A stretch of DNA of 64,000 bases from Chiridota heheva. Taxonomy: Eukaryota > Echinodermata > Holothuroidea > Apodida > Chiridotidae. Positions within the stretch are counted from its first letter, which is position 1; every line of letters begins with the position of its first letter. The notes beneath the pieces were generated by a model. The model made no database searches. It had not been told where the DNA came from and saw only the letters and a program-made list of their open reading frames with translations. This document shows, piece after piece, positions 11,640 through 23,742 of the stretch. Both the position numbers and the translations under genes were made by a program. The stretch covers positions 1,496,001 through 1,560,000 of the forward strand of contig JAIGNY010004497.1 of assembly GCA_020152595.1 (NCBI GenBank), given 5' to 3'.

Positions 11640-14600
11640 ATTGTTAAAACATGGAGCTTTTTCCATGGTTGAAACATGGAAACCACAATAGTACATGTAT
11701 CTCCATGGTTGAAACATGGAGACCAAATAGTATCTCCATAGTTGAAACATGAAGACCAAAATAGTATCTCCATGGATAAAACACGGAGCTTTCTCCATAG
11801 TTGAAACATGGAGACCCAAATAGTATTTTTATAGTTGAAACATGAAGACCAAAATAGTATCTCCATGGATAAAACACGGGAGCTTTCTCCATAGTTGAAA
11901 CATGAAGACCAAAATAGTATCTCCACGGTTGAAACATAGAGACCCAAATAGTATCTCCATAGTTAAAACATGAAAGACCAAAAAAGTATCTCTATGGTTG
12001 ACACATGGAGCTTTCGCCATGGTTGAAACATGGATACCTAAATAGTATCTCCGTGGTTGAAACATGAAAGACCAAAATAGTGTCTCCATGGATAAAACAC
12101 AGAGCTTTCTCCATAGTTGAAACATGGAGACCCAAATAGTATCTCCATAGTTGAAACATGAAGACCAAAATAGTATCTCCATGGATAAAACACGGAGCTT
12201 TCTCCATAGTTGAAACATGAAGACCAAAATAGTATTTCCACGGTTGAAACATAGAGACCCAAATAGTATCTCCATAGTTAAAACATGAAAGACCAAAAAA
12301 GTATCTCTATGGTTGACACATGGAGCTTTCGCCATGGTTGAAACATGGAGACCTAAATAGTATCTCCGTGGTTGAAACATGAAAGACCAAAATAGTATCT
12401 CCACTGTTGAAACATAGAGACCCAAATAGTATCTCCATAGTTAAAACATGAAAGACCAAAATAGTATCTCCATGGTTGAAACATAGAGACCCAAATAGTA
12501 TCCCCATGGTTGAAACATGGAGCTTTCTCCATGGTTGAAACATGGAGACCCAAATAGTATCTCCATAGTTAAAACATGAAGACCAAAATAGTATCTCCAT
12601 GGATAAAACACGGAGTTTTCTCTATGGTTGAAACATGGAGACCCAAATAGTATCTCCATGGTTAAAACATGAAGACCAAAATAATATCTCTATGGTTGAC
12701 ACATGGAGCTTTCGCCATGGTTGAAACATGGAGACCTAAATAGTATCTCCGTGGTTGAAACATGAAAGACCAAAATAGTATCTCCACTGTTGAAACATAG
12801 AGACCCAAATAGTATCTCCATAGTTAAAACATGAAAGACCAAAATAGTATCTCCATGGTTGAAACATAGAGACCCAAATAGTATCCCCATGGTTGAAACA
12901 TGGAGCTTTCTCCATGGTTGAAACATGGAGACCCAAATAGTATCTCCATAGTTAAAACATGAAGACCAAAATAGTATCTCCATGGATAAAACACGGAGTT
13001 TTCTCTATGGTTGAACCATGGAGACCCAAATAGTATCTCCATGGTTAAAACATGAAGACCAAAATAATATCTCTATGGTTGACACATGGAGCTTTCGCTA
13101 TGGTTGAAACATGGAGACCTAAATAGTATCTCCGTGGTTGAAACATGAAAGACCAAAATAGTATCTCCACGGTTGAAACATAGAGACCCAAATAGTATCT
13201 CCATAGTTAAAACATGAAAGACCAAAATAGTATCTCCATGGTTGAAACATAGAGACCCAAATAGTATCCCCATGGTTGAAACATGGAGCTTTCTCCATGG
13301 TTGAAACATGGAGACCCAAATAGTATCTCCATAGTTAAAACATGAAGACCAAAATAGTATCTCCATGGATAAAACACGGAGTTTTCTCTATGGTTGAAAC
13401 ATGGAGACCCAAATAGTATCTCCATGGTTGAAACATGAAGACCAAAATAGTATCTCTATGGTTGACACATGGAGCTTTCGCCATGGTTGAAACATGGAGA
13501 CCTAAATAGTATCTCCGTGGTTGAAACATGAAAGACCAAAATAGTATCTCTATGGTTGAAACATAGAGACCCAAATAGTATTCCCATGGTTGAAACATGA
13601 AGCTTTCTCCATGGTTGAAACATGGAGACCCAAATAGTATCTCCATGGTTGAAACATTTAGACACAAATAGTATCTCTATGGTTATGGTTGAAACATGGA
13701 GACCAAAATAGTACCTCTATGGTTGAAACATGGAGCTTTCTCCATGGTTGAAACATGGAGACCTATTAAAAAAGTATCTCCATGGAGCTTTCTTTACTGG
13801 TTGAAACATGCAGACCCAAATCGTATCTCCATTGAACTTTCTCCATGGTTAAAAAATGGAGACCCAAATAGTATCTTCATGGTTGAAACATGGAGCTTTC
13901 TCTATGGTTGAAACATGGAGACCCAAATAGTATCTCCATGGTTGAAACATAGAGACCCAAATAGTATTTCCATGGTTGGAACATGGAGACCCAAATAATA
14001 TCTCCATGGTTGAAACATAGAGACCCAAATAGTACCTCTATGGCTGAAAAATGGAGCTTTCTCCATGGTTGAAACATGGAGACCCAAATAGTATCTCCAT
14101 GGAGCTTTGTCCATGGTTGAAACATGGAGACACAAATCGTATCTCCATGGAACTTTCTCCATGGTTAAAACATGGAGACTTAAATAGTATCTCCACGGTT
14201 GAAACATGGAGCTTTGTCCATGGTTGAAACATGGAGACCCAAATAGTATCTCCATGGAGCTTTGTCCATGGTTGAAACATGGAGACACAAATCGTATCTC
14301 CATGGAACTTTCTCCATGGTTAAAACATGGAGACCCAAATAGTATCTCCATGGGTGAAACATGGAGATCCAAAAAGTATTTCCATGGTTGGAACATGAAG
14401 ACCCAAATAGTATCTCCATGCTAGAAACATGGAGACCCAAATAGTATCGCCATGGTTGAAACATGGAGACCCAAATAGTATCTCCATGGAACTTTCTCCA
14501 TAATTGAAAAATGGAGACCCAAATAGTATCTCCATGGTTAAAACATGGAGCTTTCTCCATGGTTAAAACATAGAGACACAAATAGTATCTCCATGGTTGA

Positions 14601-15130
14601 AATATGGAGACCCAAATAATATTTCCATGGTTGAAACATGGAGACCCAAATAGTATCTCCATGGTTAAAACATGGAGACCCAAATAGTATTTCCATGGTT
14701 GGAATATGGAGACCCAAATAGCATCTCCATGGTTAGAATATGGAGACCCAAATAGTATTTCCATGGTTAAAACATGGAGACCCAAATAGTATTTCCATGG
14801 TTAAAACATGGAGACCCAAATAGTATCTCCATGGAACTTTCTCCATGGTTGAAAAATGGAGACCCAAACAGTATCTCCATGGTTGAAACATGGAGACCCA
14901 AATAGTATCTCCATGGCTGAAACATGGAGACCCAAATAGTATCTCCATTGAACTTTCTCCATAATTGAAAAATGGAGACCCAAATAGTATCTCCATGGTT
15001 GAAACATGAGACCCAAATAGTATTTCCATGTTTGGAACATGGAGACCCAAATAGTATCTCCATGGTTAAAACATGGAGCTTTTTTCATAGGTGAAACATG
15101 GAGACCCAATTAGAATCTCCATGGTTGAAA
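11640..15130. repeat. Satellite array with 34/25-bp monomers and 383-bp higher-order repeat
   Basis: About 3.5 kb of tandem units starting CATGGTTGAAACATGGAG. Long monomers (34 bp) continue with ACCCAAATAGTATCTC; short ones (25 bp) continue with CTTTCTC. In the middle the units form a higher-order repeat: the variant GGTTGACACATGG occurs at 11996, 12311, 12694, 13077 and 13460, i.e. one spacing of 315 and then three of exactly 383 bp. Beyond 13.7 kb the array is less ordered. All long antisense frames here, with Met-Phe-Gln-Pro-Trp type repeats, are shadows of the array. Confidence 0.97.
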
Positions 15131-15225
15131 CAAGCAACAATACCGGAGTGTTCTCACTTACAACATCTCCAGATCATGACCCCCGACGATAACCTTGCTT
15201 GTTGATTGTAGAAAAAACAATGTGC

Positions 15226-15287
15226 TCTCACTTGAGTGTGAGACCGCCGATCAGAAGCACGTGGTGATCGCGGTGCAAGGGTGCACC
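15226..15287. other. Three consecutive short hairpins
   Basis: Three perfect 6-bp stems lie head to tail: TCTCAC/GTGAGA (15226-15243), CGATCA/TGATCG (15248-15270) and GGTGCA/TGCACC (15272-15287). The stretch is GC-richer than its surroundings and follows the satellite array. It could be a structured RNA or a degenerate palindromic repeat; no family is recognised. Confidence 0.4.
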
Positions 15288-15654
15288 TACAGTATAGTCG
15301 ACAAGTGGGTCATTGAAAAACAGACTGGGCATAATGTTCTCAAGAAATAAACAATATATAAGAGGATATTGCGGAACTAACATGATTGCAGGTCAATGAT
15401 TTGTGCTCACCCACAGAATCTTATCTTATACCACAAAGTAGTATAATAAGTTGACATACTGTAAGCTAAACAATGTTATATGCAGTGAAAGCTTCATCTC
15501 AGCCCCTCCAATAATCTAAGGTCATGCCTTTAATGTATTTTTATTGAAAAATAATTTAATTATTTTACTATAATTTAAAGTATTATTCCAAAATTGTTTA
15601 CGAGGTAAATCACAGATACTTAACTGCAGTATTAGTACTTTCCTGACATATGCC

Positions 15655-16084
15655 AGACCCCTACCTTTGCTGTTTCACAGGGGCGGTCCGCCCTGCCCTT
15701 CTGTACATCCGCCCTGCCCCCTGTAGGTCCACCCTGCCCCCTGTAGGTCCACCCTGCCGCCTGTGGGTTTGCCCTGCCCCTCATGAGAACTTAATGATCT
15801 TAATTAGCCTCATAAATGAAATACCTTACATGGATAAGAACACAGAATGATAGCATAGTAAGCAATTATCCTGTTTGGCTAATAACTGGTCCTTATCATT
15901 CAGAATAGCTTTATTCTGAGAAGCATGATTGTTGCTAAAATCCCAGAGCTTTATCACCAGGAGATTGAGCCTTAAGGGGGCCCCGTGACTCCACATCCAA
16001 AATACGCAGCACTTCGCATGCACATTAATGTGCCCCTCAACAAGTCTAGCACCCTGCCCCCCTTTTAAATCAAGCTAGGGGTCT
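15655..16084 (+). mobile_element. Short TIR element, copy 3 of 3
   Basis: Same architecture and orientation as the copy at 10985-11409: ends AGACCCCTACCTTTG and CAAGCTAGGGGTCT, a CCCTGCCCC-rich arm, CTTACATGGATAAGAACACAG and GAGCCTTAAGGGGGCCCC. No coding capacity. Confidence 0.75.
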
Positions 16085-17355
16085 GCATGCAATGGTTGTA
16101 AGTCACAAAACATCAGGGAAAATTTTGACCATACCATGTGCTGGAAAATATATTTTCCCAACCCCAAAAAAAGTAAAATAAAAAGCATTCAGGATAAAAA
16201 TGAATTCATGGGAATGTTTGATCATAAAAATAAGCTTCTAACAAAAGTTATGTGCTGTTTTGTAAAAATTATGTATGGGAAGGTGATTCTAACCTCTGTT
16301 GGCCAATTATGTAAGTTATATATATGAGTGACACGGTCAATTTGACAACACCACATGGTGGGAACTCATATTTTACCCCTCCCCCCCCCCTAATTTCTTT
16401 TGGGGGGGGTCAAACACAAAGTTAATTTTAACAAGGTCTTGCATTCCACATTAATTTCTTTAAATTTTCACGCATGCATATTAATATTTCTAGTTAATTT
16501 ATTCTACATATAAAGCACTTTTCAAGCTAGCATTATTATCCCCCGACAGATATATTCCCTGTTAGTGAATAAATCCCCAAATAAGCTTAGCCCAGGGTCC
16601 TGGGAGCTGTTATTTCCACAGCTCCGTGGTGTTGCCTGAAAAGGAAACTGCCCAGGTAAATTGTTCCCTAGGTAGTACGTACTGAAATGCTTTCCATGTG
16701 GAACGTGTACTGACATACTTTAGAGGTGTGAACGTTTAGGGAATTGAGTAAATGTGTACACACCATAAAGGCAAGCATGTATCGTTTACATGCTTTTAGT
16801 ACTGATTTTCGGGAGTACACCAAAATTGCTCAAATTTACGATGCTAGGTAAAAAATAATTGTGCAACCAGTATGGCAAAAGTATTGGCCCCAATGCCCAA
16901 ATAGACGCTGGAATTTTGCTTTCCAAATCGTGAAAAGTGCATTTCTACAGTATAAATCATCATTTTTATGGAAAATGTGCATGGAAAGAACAGAAAAGTT
17001 CCCTTCAATGTCATTTAATCTTAACATCGCATAACTTTTTTCGCCGTACTTGCTAGGGCTTTAAGTGAAAATCTTGGATACTGTGATACCTCAGTGCCTC
17101 GCCGTAATCTTATTTCAAAACTATGCCACCACCCCGGAAATACAGTTTATCAGTACTTTTATCAAATGGCTGCGATCTTTGCAAAGCTGCAGAATTTCAG
17201 CGCTGCAGAATTTCAGCTCTGCTGAAACCTTTTTTTGTTCATCTAATTAGCAATATTGTTCTTTCTTGCAAAATTAATTTGAATCATCAGGTAATGTTTA
17301 CATGTAAATGTACTGATCGCCACGATTCAAGAATTTTCACTGTATTTTGTGGATC
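16085..17355. other. Non-coding stretch with a C-run/G-run hairpin
   Basis: No gene recognised. At 16377-16409 a run of C (CCTCCCCCCCCCC) is followed about a dozen bases later by GGGGGGGG, capable of a GC hairpin. A 64-codon minus frame at 16522-16716 lacks any known motif. Confidence 0.4.
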
Positions 17356-17990
17356 GATGGTGACAGGGACTCCATGCCGATGGGTATGGATGGTGACTCC
17401 ATGCCGATGGGTATGGATGGTGATGGGGACTCCATGCCGATGGGTATGGATGGTGTCGGGGACTCCATGCCGATGGGTATGGATGGTGACGGGGACTCCA
17501 TGCTGATGGGTATGGATGGTGACGGGGACTCCATGGCGATGGGTATGGATGGTGATGGGGACTTCATGCCGATGGGTATCAATGGTGACGAGGACTCCAT
17601 GCCGATGGGTATCGATGGTGACAGGGACTCCATGCCGATGGGTATCAATGGTATCGATGACTCCATGCCGATGGGTATGGATGGTGATATGGACTCCATG
17701 CCGATGGGTATTAATGGTGACGAGGACTCCATGCCGATGGGTATCGATGGTGACGGGGGACTCCATGCCGATGGGTATCAATGGTATCGGGGACTCCATG
17801 CCGATGGGTATCGATGGTGACAAGGACTCCATGCCGATGGGTATCGATGGTGACTGGGACTCCATGCCGATGGGTATCGATGGTGACGGGGACCCCATGC
17901 CGATGGGTATCGATGGTGACGGGGACTCCATGCCAATGGGTATCGATGGTGAAAGGGGACTCCATGCCAATGGGTATCAATAGTGATGGG
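17356..17990. repeat. 33-bp minisatellite
   Basis: About 19 copies of a 33-bp unit containing TCCATGCCGATGGGTAT and GATGGTGACGGGGAC. Because 33 divides by three, frames on both strands remain open and give Met-Pro-Met-Gly-type repeats. No splice signals or unique coding flanks support a protein. Confidence 0.96.
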
Positions 17991-18560
17991 GACTTGATAA
18001 CGATGGTGACTCCAGCATCCTCATTACTAAGTCAGATAACATCTGACTACAGCATACGCTATGGCAACTACATGGCAGAAAATGCTATATACTTCATAAC
18101 GTTGAAACTGCTGCATTGGCTTATCATAGAAGCACAGATGAATTTTGACTACACGCTAGAATAAGTAGGCCTTTCTGTGATGATCTCAGGTCAACTTTTG
18201 ACAATGCTTTTATCATCATGGAAAACTTTTACGTAATACTAAATAAATATATATATTCAATAATACTATATTGAGCCATTTTTTGGGTGTCAGGTCAATT
18301 TTTCCTGCGACTGGTACCATGTAATCCAGTACAACCTGTCTAATGGTTGAGTAGTCGGCAACTAAACCGGCTCCCCCACCCCTTTTGGGTGTGGTGGGTG
18401 GCTAGCAACCCGGTAGGATTAAATACAATACCTGCAAAGGGCGGATGAGCTCCTTTTGAGCCACAGCCAGCTAGCTAGAGTTGATGCCTCGATAAAAGCA
18501 CCCAGAGGTGAGGATTAGCGCCCCCCTCTGTTCTTTAGCTGATAAACACTCCTATATGTT

Positions 18561-19007
18561 ATGAATCACAATAATGTCAATATGTTATGTCGTGGTGGTT
18601 TGAGGCCCCCGAGCAACCACACCGTCTGTAATGCTACTCGGGAAGAAGAAGCTGTTGATGCGCATACTTTGTTTAATGACGCGTCGTATCTGAAGCCTGC
18701 AAAGGAGGGTAGGAAGCCGAGGCAACATGGTTCCTGTGGTCAACAACGTCTTGATTTTACTATCGGCAGTTGGAATGTAACAACACTCAATACCTCATTG
18801 GCTGCTGAACATTTAGAAGCCACTCTCAAAACATACAGTTACGATCTTATTGCGTTTGCTGAGACCCAAAACATTGGACAAGAGACCAGACTTGATGGTC
18901 GACTTATTCTATCTGGTGGACAAACCCACTATGCTGGTGTTGGTGTTCTGCTTTCTCGCAGAGCGCTGAAAGCCGTGGTTCAGTGGAATGCATTTGTGCA
19001 ATATTAA
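18561..19007 (+). pseudogene. LINE endonuclease N-terminal remnant
   Basis: A 148-codon frame. Residues 70-105 or so carry the start of an exonuclease-endonuclease-phosphatase fold (IGSWNVTTLN, then DLIAFAETQ, whose Glu is the expected metal-binding position). The frame then stops. The later GDFN and SDH catalytic motifs expected of this domain are absent before the linker at about 19020, so some 400-500 bp have been lost. Confidence 0.75.
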
Positions 19008-19019
19008 GCAAAAATTCAG

Positions 19020-19605
19020 CTTTCCTTGGAGAAAAACGCATGTGGCCAGACCTAATATTAGTGCTTTATGTAATCCTGATGTCGCTCGTTGTTTCCGTGA
19101 AAATGTTGCAATGCATATTGGTGCTCATTTTGACTTATCTGAAATTAAAACCACAGTAAAAGAGTCAGCAACTACAACGTGTGGCCACACAAAGACCATA
19201 AAGAAGAAGCCTTTTCTCACAGAAGACACTCTCAATCTCATCAGCCGCAAGCACAAAGCTTTCAAAATGGGCTCAGAAGACTACAACCAGCTCCGTAATG
19301 CCACAAGAAGAGCTTGTAAAAGAGACCTTCACAACTGGCTGAAAACACAGTCTGATTGCATGAATAAAGCTTTTCACCGCAATGACAGCAAATCCTTGTT
19401 TGAAATAACCAGACGTATTACTCTCACCAATGCTTCACCCACCCCCACCATTTAAAGTGCTATTGGTCACTCACTCAAATCTACAGATGAAGAAGTTGCC
19501 CGTTGGCATGATTACTCTCGGCTACTGTTTAGATCCAACCTTTCAGCAGTTTCTACAACTCCATACACTGCCTGCAAAGTTTCTCTCCCATCACTATCCG
19601 ACACA
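19020..19605 (+). pseudogene. LINE linker region, frame-shifted
   Basis: The linker between endonuclease and RT is spread over two frames: a Lys/Arg-rich piece at 18988-19455, and another frame at 19430-19618 that ends where the RT frame begins. Lysine-rich linkers in this position are usual in LINE polyproteins. Neither piece stands alone as a gene. Confidence 0.6.
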
Positions 19606-21117
19606 GTGCAGGCTATAAAGATGCTTAAAAGTAATAAAGCTCCTGGATGTGATGAACTTCAAGCTGATTTCCTTAAGGAAGCCTGCAAGGATACATCAGT
19701 CTTAACAGCTATTCATGTAGCAGTTAAAGAGATTTGGAAAACTGGTATCTGGCCAGAGGAAGCAACAATATCAACCTACGTGGCACTCTTCGAAAAGGGT
19801 GATTCAGGGACATGTTCGAACTACCACACACTAGCTTTGATCAGTCACTCCAGTAAAATTGTTTTGTATTTCCTCCTCAATAAACTCCAAGCTATTGCCA
19901 ACGTTGAAGACAGCCTCAACCAATGCGGTTTCATTCCTGGCAGATCTACAACTGATGCCATATTTCGCTCTAAACTTATGGCTCAAGCTCATATCGCAGT
20001 GAAGAAACCCCTCCATGTCACATTTGTTGATTTAAAAAAAGCATTTGACAGTGTCATCCACACAAAGATGTTGGACGTACTCCAAGACTTCAATGCCCTC
20101 GCTGATGTGCTTCGCCTAATTGCTAACCTTTACTCCAGAGCTAAGGGCACCCTGACATGGAAAGGTTTAAGTACACCAATGTTCAAGACACCAGTTGGAG
20201 TGCGGCAAGGATGTCCTCTCTCGCCAACTATTTTCAACCTTTACACAGAGGCAATGATGCGTGAATGGACTCGGGCAACTGAACATCTTGTACCTCCAGA
20301 TGTTGAAGGCTTCACTACCAATGAACTACAATATGCAGATGATATGGCACTCCTGGCACTAAGTGCTAACGATGCAGAAATCCAGCTACAGTCGCTTGGT
20401 GTCATTGCTTCGCAATATGGTCTCCAACTACACCCTGATAAAACTGAGTACATGGTAATACAGCCCACACTGGATAACCTTTCAATTTCATACAATGGTA
20501 CTGCTATCAAACGTGTCACTTCAATCCGCTACCTTGGCTCAGTCCTGTCCTACAACACTGATGATTCTGCAGAAATACAAAGCCGCATTGCAATGGCAAA
20601 GCAGAGCATTAACCAGTGTAGTTACATAAAATCCACTCACATTGACTTAGAGGTGAAGATGCTTCTCATTAAGTCCCTTGTCATGGCCAGACTTACATAT
20701 GGTGCATCAACCTGGACAATGAAGAAAAATGACCTGGCAGCTCTTGATGCATTTGGTAGAACTATCTGGCGGCGCCTGCTTGGACTTACATGGTCTGACA
20801 AAATTTCCAATGACCACCTACAACATCTGATTGGAAATAGATGGCTTTTTTCATCTGACATAATCCTGGAGCAACAAGCTATGTGGCATGGACATTGTGT
20901 ACGTAAAGGCCTTGCCCCTATGATGTCAGGCCTTCCCTCTGGTACCAAAAGATATGCTGGGCGCCCTCGTGCCAGGTGGATGGATGGCCTGAAAAGTTGG
21001 AGTGGATTGTCTGCATCTGATCTGGCTACTGCAGGGTGGTCCAGAATTCTACTTCAAAAACTTCAGCCAGACACATCCTATTCAATGACCCTGAGGAGTG
21101 CGTCAACGAGCCGCTAG
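19606..21117 (+). CDS. LINE reverse transcriptase
   Basis: A 503-codon open frame encoding the RT of the surrounding LINE, which copies element RNA into the chromosome at a nicked target. Visible RT motifs in order: SNKAPGCDEL (about residue 9), GFIPGRSTTDAI (about 107), FVDLKKAFDSV with the catalytic Asp (about 140), GVRQGCPLSPTIFN (about 197), and YADDMALLAL with the catalytic Asp pair (about 244), followed by the thumb and a YLGSVLS motif. The C-terminus carries AGRPRARWMDGLKSW. The first Met is internal to what would have been a longer polyprotein, so the start shown is only the first ATG in this frame. No host function is implied. Confidence 0.85.
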   Translation: MQAIKMLKSNKAPGCDELQADFLKEACKDTSVLTAIHVAVKEIWKTGIWPEEATISTYVALFEKGDSGTCSNYHTLALISHSSKIVLYFLLNKLQAIANVEDSLNQCGFIPGRSTTDAIFRSKLMAQAHIAVKKPLHVTFVDLKKAFDSVIHTKMLDVLQDFNALADVLRLIANLYSRAKGTLTWKGLSTPMFKTPVGVRQGCPLSPTIFNLYTEAMMREWTRATEHLVPPDVEGFTTNELQYADDMALLALSANDAEIQLQSLGVIASQYGLQLHPDKTEYMVIQPTLDNLSISYNGTAIKRVTSIRYLGSVLSYNTDDSAEIQSRIAMAKQSINQCSYIKSTHIDLEVKMLLIKSLVMARLTYGASTWTMKKNDLAALDAFGRTIWRRLLGLTWSDKISNDHLQHLIGNRWLFSSDIILEQQAMWHGHCVRKGLAPMMSGLPSGTKRYAGRPRARWMDGLKSWSGLSASDLATAGWSRILLQKLQPDTSYSMTLRSASTSR

Positions 21118-21249
21118 GCTTATGGCGATTGATTGATTGAGCCATTCACTTACGTTTTGGGCGTGGGTTTAATGAAGAAAACTGTGAAAAGTTGCGTTTG
21201 TGCAAGAGCCTTCACTACTGACTATTTTTCTAACATAACATAACAAGAT

Positions 21250-21960
21250 AATTGGCTAAGAAGGGTGAGTCACCCCATAAAAAGCCCAAACTAACACCAG
21301 CACCCCCACAAAAAAATAAAATAAATCAAAGATGCCCAGTGTTAGTAAAAAACTTATCAATGTTGACTTTGAAATTGTTAACAGATATGGAGCTAACTAC
21401 CCACTCGGGCAAACCATTCCACTCATCAACAACTCTTTGAGAAAAGCTAAAGCATTGCATATCTACAAGTATCCGTGAGAAGTCTTTGGTCAACTTCAAA
21501 CTGTTACTATGTGTCACATGAGGATTACAGAAGCTGAAACATGCAAGAAATTACAGGAAGTCAAAGCATCACTACCAGATAGGAATTTAAAAACCTGAAC
21601 CGTATCGCCATGTACTCTTTCTCAACTAAAGTGTGGTCAAACCAAGAATTCGCGACCTAGGTTCATAAGAAACATTCCTTACTTCGAGAATAAGTCTAGT
21701 GGCTCTTCGCTGAACCCGCTCCAAAATGAACTTATCCTTCTTATAAAAGGGGCTCCAAGCCTGAATAGCATACTCCAGGTGAGGCCTGACTAACTGCTTA
21801 TACAAATTAAGAACCTCTCTAGGCCTACCAAGAAAACAATTTCTTCAAACGTTAATCAAACCAAGCATCCTATTTGTCCTTGCAGCTGCTAAAGCACAAT
21901 GTTTAGAAGGCTTCAGATTGCTATTAAAATTGGAAATCTAATCTATGTCGACGATGTAGC
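21250..21960 (-). mobile_element. CR1/L2-like LINE 3' fragment
   Basis: Read on the minus strand, broken frames give the C-terminal RT signature of the CR1/L2 group: LVRPHLEYAIQAWSP, then FILERVQRRATRLI, and finally SFSQRVVDEWNGLP near the end of the protein. The N-terminal domains are missing (5' truncation) and stop codons interrupt the frame. A different family from the RTE-like element just upstream. Confidence 0.75.
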
Positions 21961-22202
21961 AGGAATTGGTACTACAGATACGCTAGAAGCAACAGGTAGA
22001 AACCCGATTTTGATGAAAGAAAGGAGAAAAAAATACATTCAACAATAAAAAAAACTGCCATACTTAAGCTGGAAAGTAACAAAAAAACTGAACAAGTTCC
22101 AAATATACATGTCAAACTAGAACGGTAAATACCGTCATGGTTCACATGCCCATGCAAATTGACACCCATATTATATGACCCGGCCAATTATAAAAATGGC
22201 AT

Positions 22203-22980
22203 CTCACGCTAAGTCCCACATAGCATCCCAAGTACCACATGGCATCTCAACCCATGTCCCACATGGCATCCCACCCCATGTCCCACATGGCATCCCACCT
22301 CATGTCCCACATGACATCCCATGTCCCACGTGGAATTCCATCATATGTCCCACAGGGCATCCCATGCTATGTCCCACATGGCATTCCACCATATGTCCCA
22401 CATGGCATTCCACCATACAGTGTCTCACATGGCATTCCACCATATGTCCTACATGGCATTCCACCATATGTCCCACATGGCATCCCACGCTATGACCCAC
22501 ATGGATCCCATCCTACATGTATGTCCCCACATTAATCCAACCATATGTACCACATGACATCCCTCCCTATGTCCCACATGGCATCCCTCCCTGTGTCTCG
22601 CATCAGTGGCTTCCCACCTCATGTTCCACATAGCATCCCACCATATGTTCCACATGGCATCCCTCCCAATGTCCCAATGATATCCTACTTTATGTCCCAC
22701 ATGGCATCACATCCCATGTCCCACATCCCAATGGCCTCCTACCCTATGTCCCACATAGCCTCCTACCCTATGTCACACATGGCATCCTACCTTATGTCAC
22801 ACATGGCATCCTACCTTATGTCACACATGACATCCTAACCTATGTCACACTCTGTGTTACTCATGGCATCCCACCATGTCCCCCATGGCATTCTACCCTG
22901 TTCCACATGGCATCCCAGCCCATGTCCCACATAGCGTCCCACCCCATGTCCCACATGTCATCCCATAGGCCCCATAAGAA
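22203..22980. repeat. 24-bp minisatellite (CATCCCACC..CCCACATGG)
   Basis: About 30 units of roughly 24 bp combining CATCCCACCCCATGTCCCAC and ATGG, more variable than the other arrays. It lies inside the composite repeat; a homologous array is found at 46940-47655 and 48550-48765. Open frames on both strands are repeat artefacts. Confidence 0.93.
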
Positions 22981-23714
22981 GTCTCAACCTAGCTATCACA
23001 GTCCCTGATTGAGCATACTATGTATGAAAGTATCAGTTCATATAATAATTTATATGCAAATGAGTTGTTGAATAAGAAAAAAAGGTGAAGTCAAATAATT
23101 ACACCTGTTATAGGCCTTGCTGTATACAACATGGTAAATAATATATCATATGTCCCTCATGGCCCCCATCCATGCCTCACATGGCATCCCTCCCTATGTC
23201 CATATGCAATCACATCCTGTCACACTCCCTGACTAAGCATACTAAATAAAATAAGTCTGGTCAGGTCATATACTGTAGCAACTTTATGCAAATGAGCACA
23301 ATACTAAAGGTGGAGTTTAATAATCATGCCTGATACAACTGTTGGTGCCCAAATATTTTAAAGAAATTTAAGGATTTTAAATCTCCAGTGCTACAAGAGA
23401 GACTTGAGGATATCTGAAGTAAATTTTAAAATTATATCATTTTACAGTTATCTTTTAAGACAATATCAAATGTTTTGTAGACTTTTTAAGGAAACTAGTT
23501 TTCAATCCTGTCTTAAGTATCTCTGAAAAACTGTAACATTTTATAAGGAAACTCTAACCTTCCATAAGGATATCTAAAGAAACTCTAACTTTTTCTGAGG
23601 AACTCTGAAGAAACTTTAACATTTTCTAGGGAATTCTCAAAAAACTTTAACATTTCTGAGGAAATCTCAGGACAAATCTGTGGACGGCCAGACGGATGTA
23701 ATCGCCATTATTTA

Positions 23715-23742
23715 GGTTCGCATAATGCTTCGCATGCGAACC
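23715..23742 (+). repeat. Terminal hairpin of the composite repeat
   Basis: A perfect 9-bp stem, GGTTCGCAT (23715-23723) against ATGCGAACC (23734-23742), with a 10-base loop, followed by a short A run. About 40 bases upstream stands GGACGGCCAGACGG. The second copy (about 49497-49524) keeps the position but has a decayed stem. Confidence 0.7.

Larger units (their letters stand above)
18270..21146 (+). mobile_element. RTE-like LINE with target-site duplication
   Basis: A non-LTR retrotransposon flanked by the 11-base direct repeat ATTGAGCCATT (18270-18280 and 21136-21146). It has a GC-rich 5' leader, a partial apurinic-type endonuclease, a linker, an intact-looking reverse transcriptase, and a very short 3' UTR ending in (TTGA)n. 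A short simple-repeat tail is typical of the RTE clade, and the C-terminal GRPRARW-type motif fits. The clade call is by motif only. The endonuclease is incomplete and the frame changes twice before the RT, so the copy is dead. Confidence 0.85.

Noticed and set aside
11619-15109. Many 60-200 codon antisense frames with Met-Phe-Gln-Pro-Trp or Gly-Leu-His-Val-Ser repeats
   Set aside because: All are translations of the satellite monomer in different frames; no unique flanks, splice sites or start context support a protein.
16522-16716. 64-codon minus frame with LGNNLPGQFPFQ
   Set aside because: No family recognised, no splice context, length within chance expectation.
17287-18164. Met-Pro-Met-Gly-Asp repeat proteins on both strands
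   Set aside because: Open only because the minisatellite unit is 33 bp; equally open on both strands.
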